NCBI GenBank assembly: GCA_037176725.1
Contig: JAZBRS010000020.1
Span: 98,536,501-98,600,500, forward strand
Reading direction: 5' to 3'
DNA length: 64,000 nucleotides
Source: Posidonia oceanica
Lineage: Eukaryota > Streptophyta > Magnoliopsida > Alismatales > Posidoniaceae
Each line of letters opens with the position of its first letter. Position 1 is the stretch's first letter. The notes beneath the pieces were generated by a model. It worked only from the letters and a program-made list of their open reading frames with translations. It did no database searches and had not been told where the DNA came from. Shown here in pieces: positions 21,430-33,075 of the stretch. The position numbers and the translations under genes are program-made.

Positions 21430-22120
21430 TGCATTTGACCCCCTGGCTTTTAAAATAATTGCATATAGGTCCTCTGGTTTGCATTTGCATTGTATCTAGG
21501 CCCCTAAGTTTGCATTTGCATTGCATATAAATCCTTAGGTTTGCATTTGCATTGCATCTAGGCCCCTGAGTTTACATTTGCATTTCATACAGGTCCCTAG
21601 GTTTGCATTTAGTTGCACCTAGGCCCTTGAGTTTGCATTTGCATTGCATATAGGTCCTCAGATTTGCATTTGCATTGCATCTAGACCCTTGAGTTTACAT
21701 TTGCATTTCATACAGGTCCCTAGGTTTGCATTTAGTTGCATCCAGGTCCCTAGGTTTGCATTTAGTTGCATCTAGGCCCCTGAGTTTGCATTTGCATTGC
21801 ATCTAGGCCCCTGAGTTTACATTTGCATTTCATACAGGTCCCTAGGTTTGCATTTAGTTGCATCCAGGTCCCTAGGTTTGCATTTAGTTGCATCTAGGCC
21901 CCTGAGTTTGCATTTGCATTTGCATTGCATATAGGTCCTCAGGTTTGCATTTGCATTGCATCTAGGCCCTTGAGTTTACATTTGCATTTCATACAGGTCC
22001 CTAGGTTTGCATTTAGTTGCATCCAGGTCCCTAAGTTTGCATTTAGTTGCATCTAGGCCCCTGAGTTTGCATTTGCATTGACATAGGCCCCTAGATTTGT
22101 ATTTAATTGCATCTAGCCCC
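21430..22120 (+). repeat. 31-36-bp quasi-tandem array in element A LTR
   Basis: About 19 copies of a unit like TTTGCATTTGCATTGCATCT followed by AGGCCCCTGAG, alternating with TTTGCATTTAGTTGCATCCA followed by GGTCCCTAGG. Runs of the two forms suggest local amplification of a dimer or longer unit. Confidence 0.85.
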
Positions 22121-23328
22121 CTACAGTCTCTCTTAATTACATTTAGGTCCTTTTCTTGCATTTTTGCATACATAACTCCTAATTAGCTTTGCATTCAGCA
22201 TATGTATTGTTGTATCATCATTCCTGCATGCACTTGCCCTATTTTGCACACCCCTAGGGAGTATTTACATTTAGGCCGCTACTTTTTCTGGCCCTTGAGC
22301 CTTCAGACTTGAAACTTGAATAACTTTTAATCGGACCGTTGGATTTCCACGATCTAACTGTCCAGGTCTTCCTGGTTGAATGATCTTTCATTCTAACCAT
22401 AGTTATCTCAGGTTAGGCCTTAGATTCTCAAGATAAGTCCATTTGAAGCATAACACAGCACCATTTGCATTGTTTTACGTGCCCGCACCTATTTTGCTTG
22501 CATTTGCATTGTTTTACGTGCCCACATCCTGTTTTACTTCCATTTGCATTGTTTTGCGTGCCCGCCCTTGTTTCCCTTCGCCTTTGCACCGTTTTGCGTG
22601 CCTATTTTCGTTTCTCGCACCGTTTTGCGTATTTGCTCCTATTTTCCTTTGCATGTCGCTTGCATGTGTATGGTTTTACCGTTGTTTTGTTTTATCGCTT
22701 GCATTTGCATTTAGGGTAGTGATGCTTACTACCTAGAGTTCTCACGAACCAAGGTTCGCCCAGTTCGGAACACAGACAGCGCTGCTGAGCACTTAGATTG
22801 CACACTTAATTCCTTGCACGCATTTCATCATTTAGAGCATACCTTTGAGCATCTAATTAGGCATTCATGTCACTTAGGCATTCAAAGCATGCATTTCCCT
22901 GCATATGCGAGTGTAAGCCTAGAATGACCGATTCTCGGGCGTGTCGGGGGTGCCTAACACCTTCCCTGCACATAACAGTAGTCCTTGCCCTTTCTCATGG
23001 CCCGTAATGACCATATTGCCCTTATCCTAGGCACGAGTCACATCATTTGCATCTCATTGCATATCATTTCATCTGCTTTGCATCGCATTGCATCTTTTGC
23101 TTGGTTTTGCATGTTTATTCATGCATTTCCCCGATTTTCCTTGTCTCTCGACTTAATAGACACGGTGGCGACTCTGATTTGTCTTATCTTCCCCTTCTCT
23201 TTCCTTTTTCCCCTTTTTTAAGTGTTTTCGAGTCAAGTCTTCCTTCTCGGATACACCCGCTAATAGTGAATCTGATTCCGATCGGTGCACATGAGCTTTG
23301 GCAGCGTGCATGGACGATCCGAACACTG

Positions 23329-23349
23329 AGATTACTACAGTAGTAATCT
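23329..23349. repeat. Palindromic junction of two inverted LTR 3' ends
   Basis: AGATTACTAC, centre A at 23339, GTAGTAATCT: 10-base arms with a single central base. To the left is the end of A's LTR; to the right is the reversed end of the minus-strand LTR. Similarity continues outward with mismatches (GGACGATCCGAACACTG against its reversed counterpart). Confidence 0.9.
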
Positions 23350-26300
23350 TGAAATATCGAATCGTCCATGCATGATGCCAAAGCTCGCGTGCACCGATCG
23401 ACATTAGGTTCACTATATGCGGCGGAATCCGAGGAACGAAACTTGACTCGGAAACGCTAGCAAAAAGAGGGAAAAGAAATGTTAATACAAATCAGAGTTG
23501 CCACCATATCTATTAAGTTGGGAGACAAGAAAAATCGAGGGTAATGCATGAAAAGACATGCAAAACCGGATGTAAAGAGGATGCAAAGAGATGCGGTGCA
23601 ATGCAATGCAATACTATGCTATGGTATACTGTGCTATGCTATGACTCGCGCCTAGGATGAAGGAAATGGTCATTGTGGGCCAAGAGAAATGGCAAGGACT
23701 CCTGTTACGCATGGGGAAGGTGTTAGGAACCCCCGATACGTCCGAGAATCGATCTTTCTTAGGCTATCTCGCTCGCAAACGTAGGAAGATGCTTGCCTAA
23801 TGCCTAAATGCAATGAATGTCTGAATGCATGCTCTAATGTGTGCTCTAAGTGCTAATATGCGTGCAGGGAATTAAACTTGCAAGCTATGTACTCAACAAC
23901 GCTGCTAGTGTTCCAAATGGGCAAGCCCTGGTTCGTGAGAACTCCTAGGCAGTAAGCATCATTGCCTTAATGCAAATACAAGCGATAAAACAAAACAGCA
24001 GTGAAAACCATGCAATGCAAAGCAACATGCAGAGGAAAACGAAAATGGGTGTGCAAAACAGTGCAATGCAGATAGTATGCAAAGGAAAACAAAGGCGGGT
24101 GCGCACAACGATGCAAGCGCAAGCGAAAATGGATGCGGGCACGTAAAACGATGCAAATGTAAGTGAAAACTGATGCGGGCATGCAAAACGATGTATGCAA
24201 TGCAAATGAGGAGGCAATGAATGCTATGCAGTGATTTAGATGGACTTATCTTGAGGATCTGAGGCTTGATCTGAGATAACTTTGGTTTAAATGAAAGATC
24301 ATTCAACTAGGAAGACCTGGACAGCTAGATCGTGGAAATCCAACGGTCCGATCAAAAGTTATTCAAGTTTCAAGTCAGAAGGCTCAAGGGCCAGCAAGAG
24401 TAGGGATCTAAGTGCAAATAGCCCCTAAGGGTGTGCAATGCAGGGTGTATGCGTGCAAGAGTGCTGAAGATGCTTGAATGGATGCAAGAGTGCAATGTGC
24501 AATGACATGAGAGTGCAAATGCATGCAAAAATTCGATGCGGGGACCTAAGTGTAATTTAGGAAAACTACAGGGTCCTACATGCAAAATGTCCCTATGTGG
24601 ATGCGAAACAGGTCTAATGCATGCAAAAATGATAATGCAACAATGCATATGCTAAATGCAAAGTTAATTGAGAGGTATGCATGCAAAAATGCAAGAAAAG
24701 GACCTAAATGCAGTTTTAAAAACATGCAGGACCTAAATGCAATGCCAAGAAAGCATGCAAACATGCAAAAGTTAAAAACAGGGACTGACATGCAATTTCA
24801 GAAAACAGTGGGGCCTTAAAAACCATGCAATGTGGTTTAAAAATGCAATTTAAGTGATGCATGCATATACAAAGGACTTAAATGCATTAAACACAAGTTG
24901 CAGGACTTTATTGCATTGTAATAAAGTTTATTATCACATTTAAATCACAGTTATAAGAAAATTGGACCTAAATGCAATAATGGGAAACCATAGAACTTTA
25001 TTACATTGTAATAAGGTTTAAAATTGCATATTAAATCACAGTTATAAGAAAACTAGACCTAAATGCAATAATTGAAACTTATTGGACTTTATTGCAATGT
25101 AATAAGGTTTAAAATCCATATTTAAATCAAATCTAGAACCATATTGGACCTAAATGCAAATATTAAAACCCTATGGGCTTTATTACAATGCAATAAGGTT
25201 AAAAAATCACATTTAAATCACAGATGATATGTGACTGGACCTAAATACAATAACGGCTTATTTTTTGGATTTTTAATAATGCAATATAATTTAAATGCAG
25301 ATTTAAATGAAATAGATGAACTGACTGAGGATTGGAATGCAATTAAACTATGTTTTTGGATTTTTTAGAAATGCAATATAGTTTAAATGCAAATTAAATG
25401 ACATTTCAATTGATGTAAGGACTGAAAAGTAAATCTGGAAACATGAAGCACTTTATTTCAATGCAATATGATTTTAAATGTCATTTAAATGAAATGCAAA
25501 CCAACTTGTGGACTGGAATGCAAATATGAAAGCATGCTGTATTTTAATGCAATGCAATATGGTTTTAATGCAACATTAAATGATTTATCAACTGATGAAG
25601 GACTGATGTGCAAATTAAATAAAATCAGGGGCTAAAATGCAATGCGTACATTAACTAACATTCAAATACATTTTAAATGACTGTATGAAGGACCTACATG
25701 CAAATAAAGTAACAGAATGGACTAGACAGTAATGCAATATGGTTTTAATCAAAAATTAAATAAAACTCAAACCACCACAGGACCTAGATGCAAATAAAAT
25801 AAACTAAAGCAAAATGGATTAATGCATCAAACCAAAGCTAAATAAAAACATTGCATTGCTACAGTGCTACAGTGTCTTTTGACACTACAGCACCACAGCC
25901 GAGAAGACGGGCGATGCAGCGGCGGTCCGACGAGCGACGGCCTAGGGCAAGGTGTCCGGAGGCTGGAGCTGGGTCCCGCGGTGACGGCGGTGGCTTCAAC
26001 AGTGCAAATGGTGGCTGGAGCCGGTCTGGCGACGTCAATGAACCTTCTATAGAGGCTGCCGGAGAAGAAACCGAAGCTGGGAGCTGCTGCGAAGCTCAAG
26101 TGGAGCTGGGGAAGCATCTTGGAGGTCTAGCGAAGGTAGGCGAGCTGATCTGGAGGTCTAGGGCGACGGGATGAAACAGCAGCGGCTCCAGTGGATTGCA
26201 GAGGTCGCACGGGCGGAGGAGGGACTGTCAACGCTCGCGGAGGACTGGGGAAGCTAGCTGGCGACTTGGCAGAGCTCGGGGGACGATCCGGAGCGACGGT

Positions 26301-28213
26301 GGAGCTTCAGAGCGGCGGGACGACGCCGACGGAGCTGCAGAAGCTCGCTGGAGAAGACAACCCCGCGGCGGCGACTAAAAACTAACCTAAGTCTCTAAAC
26401 CTAAAACTAACTAACTAGAAAGCTTCATAGGCATGCAACGAGTAAGGTTTGAGGGCCAGTTACCTTTGAAGCATGCCGACACATGCTGGCAATGTCGGGT
26501 TGCACTTGGCAGTCCTAGGAGGCTGGCTGCGGCGCTGCGGAGGGCGAGGAAGCTGCGCAGCGATCGGAGGGAGTTCGTAGCGTCGAGGCGAAGCTCCGGA
26601 GTAGCTCGGATGAAGGGTGCACTGCACTGAAAGGGATTCCAGTTTCTGGGTTAACCTGTGACTGTTCCGGCTCTCTCGGGCTCAAGTGGCTCTCTAGTTT
26701 GCTTGAGCTGGTGCAAGGGATCATGGTGATGTGGGGAAGCTGGTGGAGGGTCGTGCAAGGTCTGTGGGTGGCTGGAATGCTGGGGTGGAGAAGGAGGAAG
26801 CACTGCAGCTGAAGGAGGGAAATGGGTGCTCTGGTTCTGCTCTGCGATTTCTCTCGATTCGCACAAGGGTGAGGTGTGTTGGAGAGGAAGAAGATTGGAT
26901 GGTTTTGTTTGGCATTGGGCACTCGAATGCAATTGCAAGAGGCATGGGCTTCTGCTGGCAAATGGCAGGGATTGGGTGGCAATGCAGGTGGCTGGCAGGG
27001 CTGGCAGTGAGACGAGAGGGCCGACGGGTAGGTGGGCTTGTGAGGCTGGCTCCGCCGCACGGTGGCGTGAGGTGGAGGTGGAGTGTTCGGCGGTGAGGGC
27101 TGCTGTGAGAGGAGGAGTTTGCATGAGGAAGCGTGTGCTGGGTTTTCGGGCCAGGCTGAAAGCTGAGGAAGAAAAAAGAAAGAAAAGAGAGGGAAGCAGG
27201 CCGGACCTGTGAAAAAAGAAAGGAAAAAAGAAAAAGAAAGAGGAGGGGCAGATGGGCTGGGAAGGAGGTGTGGAGAAAAAGAAAAAAGAGTGGGCCGAGA
27301 GAAGTGGGCTGAAGGAGTGGAGGAAAAGAAAGAGAGAAGGAAATAAGGAAGGAAAAGAGAGAAGGAGGGAAGGAAAAGAGGAGGGGAAGGAAAGAAAAAG
27401 GGGATGAAGGTGATGGTCCGAGCCTGGCCCAAAAGAAGGAAAGAAAAGAAAAAATAGAAGATGGGGGCAGTGGGCTTGGGCTTGATGAATAGTGTTGGGA
27501 GAAGAAAAATGAAAAGGGATAGGAGGGAAGAAAAGGAGAAGAAACAAGAAGAATGGAAGGGAGGAAGAAGAAGGAAAAGAAGGGGAGAAAAAAGAGAGAG
27601 AAGTTGAGAGAATGGGATGGGCTTGCATGGAAGAGGAAAAGTGAAATGGAGTGGGCTTGGGCTTTGGGCAAAAAGAGAAAGAAATAAAGAAAGGGAAGAA
27701 GAAAGAAAAAAGAAAGAAGGAAAGAAAGAAAGAGGGGAGGAAAGAAATGGAAAAAGAAATTAAAGATCACATAGCATGGGATAAAATAAAATAAAGGTAA
27801 AATGAAAGGAAGAAAGGAGAAGAAGTGAGGAGGAGCAAGAGTAGGCTGGGCCCATTGGAGAGCAAAAAAGAAGAAAGAAAGAGAGGAAAAGAAGGAGAAA
27901 GAGAGAGAGGATAAAGAGGAGAGAGAAGAAAAGAGAAAAGGATAATTAGAAAAGGAAGAAGGAGAAGGGTTTGGGCTTGTGTGTGCATGGGAGTGCCCTA
28001 TGCTAACCTAGGGTTTAAATGCTGGCCTAGGGTTTAAGAGATACTATCCTAGAGCTTTTCTAGGGTTTTAGGAGAGATTTACCTAGACTTTTTCTAGGGT
28101 TTTGGAGAGGTTTACCTAGAGTTTTCCTAGGGTTTTAAGAGTGCTATTTTGGGTTATAAAAAGGGTTGCCAGAGAGAACCACCAATTGAGCATGTCAAAA
28201 TGGGGTGTCTACA
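23340..28213 (-). mobile_element. Minus-strand LTR (4.87 kb), no target duplication found
   Basis: On the minus strand it runs from TGTAGACACCCCATTTTGAC at 28213 to GATTACTAC at 23340. All LTR sections appear in reverse: the CGATTCTCGGACG block (about 23740), T-rich units (24850-25860), a GC-rich part (25870-26450), AAG/GTAACT (26464/26463), a long polypurine tract on the plus strand (27170-27960), and AAACCCTAG words (28020-28140). No internal sequence is attached at either side. The right flank is the protease of element B (CTTGG at 28214); the left flank is A's LTR, so the expected 5-bp duplication is absent. It is either a solo LTR that lost its left flank or part of a rearrangement. Confidence 0.85.
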
Positions 28214-28838
28214 CTTGGAACCCTCTTTTAATCTTCTGCTTGGGCGCCCTTGGCTCCACAAGCATCAAGTGATTCCTTCGACCCTCCACCGTATGATCAA
28301 GTTCCACTCAGGCGACGAGATTATCGTTGTCATGGTAGAAAATCTTGATAAGGAATCGGTCGATGTGATCTCTTTGGTCTCCCGACAGACTCTCCGGTTT
28401 GATCCCAAGCCGTTAGACGTTATGTATCGGGTTAACCGGTTTGACCTGGTTAACTATATTCCTGCTCTTGAACGTGTCGGTTTTCTGGGCGTTCATAACA
28501 ACCCTTCCCGGATGGTTGAGAACATTTGCCACAGATGGGGCTACACGAAGGGAACGCCACTCGGGCGTCACGGCCAAGGGATCGCTGAACCAATCAAGGT
28601 TGAGGAGCGTAAAGACTTTGAAGGCCTAGGATACGACTCGCAACCCCGCGACGGTGAGCGCCTACACTCGAGGAGACGGAAACTTGTGATCCCTCGAGAC
28701 CTCACTAACTTCGTAAGTGCAGGTATCCTTGATCCAAACACCAACCAAGCCTCAGCTCAGCAGACATAGTGCCAGTTTCCCCCACTACCAACAGAGGGGT
28801 GGGTCTGTATCGAAGACTATTACTCAGACGAGGAGTAG
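28214..28838 (+). pseudogene. pro: Protease 3' part and G-patch-like segment, element B
   Basis: The reading starts at FNLLLGRPWLHKHQ, so the protease active site is gone, cut off by the minus-strand LTR. The G-patch-like part follows (HRWGYTKGTPLGRHGQGI ... GLGYDS, about 28535-28640) and is closely similar to element A's, with changes at non-glycine positions. A TAG at 28767-28769 interrupts the frame; the frame then continues to the native end DYYSDEE-TAG at 28836-28838. Confidence 0.8.
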
Positions 28839-29405
28839 CCGGCACAGTCATACCTGGTCAGATCAAAGAGCAGATCCAGATCAGTCCAACCAATTCCCAC
28901 TTCGTATATGCCTTTGACGGCCGCACCAACAGTAATAGGGTCAGAAGCACATCTGTAGGGACCCTCCATCAGTCCATTTGCGGTCACAGCCGCACCTGCA
29001 AAGAAGTCACCCTTTCCGGCGGCGCGGTCAGTCGAGTCAGGCAACACCGCAACTCAGCCCGCCTTATCAACAGCACCACTAGCAAAGCAGGCGGCACCCT
29101 TAGCCACCAAGCTGTCAGCTTCAGCAGCTCAAGCCTCGTCGTGGGCCCCCACAGCATTGCTAGCGAATCAATCACTATCACTCATGGGTGCCGGTGTTTT
29201 ATTCCCCAGCACAACCATTCAATTGCCTCCCCTCCAGGAAAGTGCCTCTATCTGCCATCCAGCTGCAGCGACGACCTCGTCAACACACCAGCCTGTTGCA
29301 TCCCTGGTCAGCCTATTTGCATCCTGTATTGCCACAGTACCATAGTCAGTTGGGACAGGAGGTCAGCTAGTCAGCCAGCCTACAGCAGAACAGGCACCCC
29401 CGGTA
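28839..29405 (+). other. Spacer between protease stop and pol frame, element B
   Basis: This corresponds to 8090-8614 of element A and may contain the intron known from Ogre elements. Only overlapping low-complexity Ser/Thr/Pro frames are seen. Confidence 0.45.
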
Positions 29406-31607
29406 GTGGTACATCTGACAGCAAAAGCCAGCCCCGTAGGTGAAGGAATCGCCAGCCAAGAGTCTGAGGAGGCCATGTGTGCCTACTATGTCGACACACC
29501 CTCAGATGACGAGGAGGGCGCGACTGCAGAAGCCTTGGTGGAGGACATGATCGGAGACTTGGAACTACTATTCCAAGAGCAACTAACAGCATTGGCTGAG
29601 GATGCTGTCGAACAGGAGGCGTGGAGGAAATGGAAAGCCGTGGTCACGAATCCCTCCCCGCTGCAAGACCGTTCCTCAAACATGGTCTTGAGAGAAGAGA
29701 TAGAGGCAACACCCACTAGACCGGATGAGTTGATCACTCTCCAGCCCGGAGGTGGGTCTAGATGGTATATTCAGCGCATGTCCCACATAGGCAGCGCGTA
29801 CAGCGGCAATTCACAGATTAGCTGCCCAGAGGACAGTTGTCCATCCCCGGCACCCCCCACAAGTACATTTGAGAATGCGGATGAGGGGGCAGCAGCGACC
29901 CCAGCACAGACAATGGCAGAAACAGTAGTTCCAACAGTCCAAGCAGCCCTAGCAGAGACAGTAATGCTAGAGCAAACAGCAATGCCAGAGCAAACAGAAA
30001 TGCCAAAGCAGTCAACAGGACCAGGGGCCACTCAAGCAGACACCACCCACCGAGCCTACAAGAATACCCGGGTGAGCGTGACCATCCTGAGGTGCCATCC
30101 GGACCGAGAGGCAGAACCTGTTCACTCCTTCGACATCACAGATCCCATCTTTGAGAAGGAGATCCTCGCAGAGCTCATTGCATATGAGGAGGAGGATGAT
30201 ACAGGCATAGACGAGAATGACAAACCATCGCCTGAGTTCCAGCCTTATGATAACGACCCAGAAGGGCCTAACCTCCATGTTGAGGAGGAGACAAGGGCGA
30301 TCAATATTGGCACAACCGCAGGCGTTAAAGAGGTCTGCATCAGTGCCCAACTGGCACCCCAGACGAGAGCAGAATTCATCGCATTCCTTGTGGGATATGT
30401 AGACGTCTTTGCCTGGAGTTATGAAGACATGGTCGGCCTCGATGTCGAGATTGTAGTGCATAATCTGCCACTGGACCCAGATGCAAAGCTAGTGAAGCAG
30501 AAGCTCCGAAAGTGGCAACCGCAGTGGCTGCTTAAGATCAAGGAGGAAATCATGAAACAGCACAGGGTTGGCTTCCTCAAAGTCATCCTCTATCCAGAAT
30601 GGCTCGTGAATGTCGTACCGGTGCCCAAGAAGGACGACAAGGTCCGTATGTGCATTGATTATAGGGATTTAAACAAAGCCAGTCCCAAGGACGACTTCCC
30701 TCTACCGTACATCGACGTCCTGGTGGACAACACTGCAGAGCACAAAATGCTCTCCTTCATGGACAGCTTCTCCGGCTATAACCAGATCAGAATGGCAGAA
30801 GAGGACATGGAAAAGACCTCATTTATCACCCCCTAGGGAGTCTTCTTCTACCAAGTCATGCCGTTTGGGCTTAAGAACGCCGGGGCAACATATCAGAGGG
30901 CGATGACAGTGCTGTTCCATGACCTCATGCATCAAGAAGTCGAGGTATACGTGGATGACATAATTGCCAAGTCCAAGGAGCCCGAGGATCACCTCGTCTG
31001 CCTGAAGAAGCTCTTTGATAACCTGAGGAAGTACAAGCTACGCCTCAACCCCAGCAAATGTGTATTCGGGGTATCATCTGGCAAACTACTAGGCCACATC
31101 GTCAGCCAGAGGACCGTGCCAAAGCCAAAGCCATCGTGGACATGCCACCCCCCAAGACTGAGAAAGAAGTCAGAGGCCTGTTGGGGCATCTGCAAGACAT
31201 CAGTCGGTTCATCGCACAGCTTACACCTATCTGCGAACCGATTTTCAAGCTCCTACGGAAGAACGCACGGATCCATTGGAGCGAGGATTGCTCAACTGCA
31301 TTTGACAAAATCAAGCAGCTCTTGATCAAGCCTCCTGTCCTGATTCCTCCCATGCTAGGAAGACTGCTGATTCTCTACCACGCAGCATTCCATGGGCACC
31401 GTCTTGGGCCAGCATGATGAATCAGGTAGGAAAGAGCGTGCTATCTATTACCTGAGCAAGAAGTTCACTGATTGCGAAGCCAAGTACAACACCTTAGAGA
31501 AGACTTGTTTGTCTCTTGTCTGGGCCATGCAGAAGCTGAGGCACTATATGATGGCACACCCAGTCCAACTCTTATGTTGGCATGACCCTATCAAGTTCCT
31601 CTTTTAG
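29406..31607 (+). pseudogene. Linker, reverse transcriptase and RNase H, element B
   Basis: One frame runs from 29406 to 30836, joining the acidic linker (AYYVDTPSDDEEG, DELITLQP) to RT, and shows that the linker is the N-terminal part of pol. RT motifs are IDYRDLNKAS, LSFMDSFSGYNQIRM, MPFGLKNAGATYQRAM and YVDD at 30948-30959. Damage: TAG at 30834 where A has Trp; a deletion of about a dozen bases near 31112; and an 8-base loss near 31375 that restores the frame. RNase H (YYLSKKFTDCEAKY ... LRHYMM) ends at a TAG (31605-31607) where A has Gln. The Met at 29406 may or may not be used; an acceptor of an intron could lie upstream of it. Confidence 0.85.
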
Positions 31608-33075
31608 AAGCCGGCAATGGTAGGCCGTTGTGTCAAGTGGAAGGTGTTATTGTCCCAATATGACATCACCTTCGTGACGCAGAAATCAATGAAGGGGCAG
31701 GCCATGGCAGATCACCTCGCCGACTTCCCCCTGTCAGAATATCAACCTTTGTAGACACAGTTCCCTGACGAAGATATCCTGTTTGCCCTAGAGCATTCAG
31801 AGTAGAGGGAGCCTGAGAATGAAGAGCAGTGGCAGTTGTATTTTGATGGTGCCGTCAACAAAAGGGGTCGAGGCGTGGGCGTTGTATTAGCAACGCCACA
31901 AGGGCAGCTGATCCCTTTTGCTAGGAAGCTGACCTTTAAATGCACCAATAACGAGGCTGAATATGAAGCATGCATACTGGGACTAAAAGTCACACTCGAA
32001 CATGATGTGCGCAAGCTACATGTGCACAGAGATGCGATGCCGGTCATTTCCCAGGTCGACGACGACTGGAAGACCAAGGACCCCATGCTGGTACCATACC
32101 ACAAATGCCTGCTGAAGCTTATTGAACTCTTTGGGGAAATCCCCTTCACCTACATGAATAGAGCCAGGAATGCCTATGTAGACGCTCTAGCTACCCTAGC
32201 ATCTTGGCTCTCAATACCCGAGTATCGTGTAGTGGACGTGTTAGTCACTCGTGTGGAACAGCCCGCACACTGCATGAGCATCGAGGAAGCGAATCCAGCA
32301 GAGGAACTGCTGTGGTATCATGATATCAAGGTCTTCTTAGAATCTGGCGGCCTCCCACCTTACACCTCAGCAGCAGACAGGAAGACTCTGGCGCATCTGG
32401 CTTTAAAGTATGTGCTGGGGGCAGGACATCTGTATAGAAGATCTTACACCCAGATGCTCCTACGCTACATACACAAGAAGGAGGCCGACACACTCATGCT
32501 TCAAGTCCATGCAGGGACCTATGGCCCTCACATGAACGGTGTGCTGCTGGCCAAGAAGATTATGCTCCAAGGCTACTTCTGGTCAACCATGGAGGCAGGT
32601 TGCTGTCACTTCGTGTGCAGATGTCATTTATGCCAGATCCATGGGAACTTCATACATACTCCCCCACAACAACTACATAGCATGTCTTCGCCGTGGCCTT
32701 TTTCCACCTGGGGGATCGATGTCGTCGGCGCCATACACCCACCAGCTAGCTTCCAACGGTCACCGCTACATTCTGGTAGCGATCGACTATTTTACTAAGT
32801 CGGTGGAAGCAGCCTCCTACAAAACCGTTACCGCCGTGGTTACTGAAAAGTTCATCAAAAACAACATTATAACCCGGTATGGGGTTCCGAACGCTCTCAT
32901 CTCTGATAATGTCACGAACTTCATTGCCAAGAGGATCGAAGACTACCTACAGAGCTTCAATATCAAGCATCACAGGTCCTCACCTTATCGGCCACAGATG
33001 AACGGCACGGTAGAGTCTGTCAATAAGAATCTTATCAAGATCTTGAAAAAGATGGCAGAGACTCACAAGGATTGG
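31608..33075 (+). pseudogene. Second RNase H and integrase N-terminal two thirds, element B
   Basis: TAGs at 31753 and 31804 lie in the linker. The second RNase H keeps its acidic residues (YFDG, AEYEA, HRDAM, YVDALA). The integrase HHCC domain (VHAGTYGPH ... CRCHLCQ) and the GIDVVG Asp are intact. A frame change near 32750 is followed by intact core sequence (ISDNVTNF, TVESVNKN), in which the Gly of the usual DNG is Val. The gene is cut at the KDW codons by the solo LTR and resumes at 38386. Confidence 0.84.
33071..33075 (+). repeat. Left target-site duplication of solo LTR
   Basis: ATTGG directly before the LTR start. The right copy is ACTGG at 38386-38390; element A has ACTGG at this point of integrase, so the left copy carries one C-to-T change. 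Confidence 0.8.

Larger units (their letters stand above)
1835..23339 (+). mobile_element. Element A: nearly complete Ogre/Tat-type Ty3/gypsy retrotransposon
   Basis: Internal region 2785-17777 (about 15.0 kb) lies between a truncated 5' LTR and a full 3' LTR of 5562 bp, so an undamaged copy would be about 26 kb. The order is PBS, leader, gag, protease, G-patch-like segment, stop, spacer, RT, RNase H, second RNase H, integrase, extra ORF, tandem arrays, polypurine tract, LTR. Giant size, dual RNase H, a stop and spacer between protease and RT, and 3'-UTR satellites are known traits of the Tat/Ogre lineage. The copy is dead: gag has at least two frame changes, a further shift lies upstream of RT, and many TAG/TGA stops interrupt the reading. 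The two LTRs of A differ by roughly 4 bases in one 100-base stretch compared by eye, so the insertion is not recent. Confidence 0.88.
17778..23339 (+). mobile_element. Element A 3' LTR (5562 bp)
   Basis: Runs from TGTAGACACCCCATTTTGAC to ATTACTACA. Sections in order: telomere-like AAACCCTAAA words and very A-rich sequence (17820-19080); a pyrimidine tract (19090-19330); a GC-richer part ending in a splice-donor-like CAG/GTATTT (boundary after 20362); T-rich units of about 100 bp with ATTGCATTT and AGTCC (20800-21420); a short tandem array (21430-22120); then the TTTTGCGTGCCCGC and CGATTCTCGGGCGTGTCGG blocks. Open frames here are low-complexity. The terminus abuts an inverted LTR without a visible target duplication. 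Confidence 0.9.

Noticed and set aside
23166..23176. Primer-binding site (TGGCGACTCTG) inside LTRs, also near 1660 and 38226
   Set aside because: The word matches only 11 bases and is followed by ATTTGTC, and it lies about 170 bases before the LTR end. The true PBS must touch the LTR end, as at 2786.
26515..27770. Minus-strand open frames of 305-349 codons rich in Ser, Phe and Pro
   Set aside because: They lie over the polypurine/polypyrimidine tract of the minus-strand LTR and overlap one another in three frames. Stop codons are rare there only because of composition.
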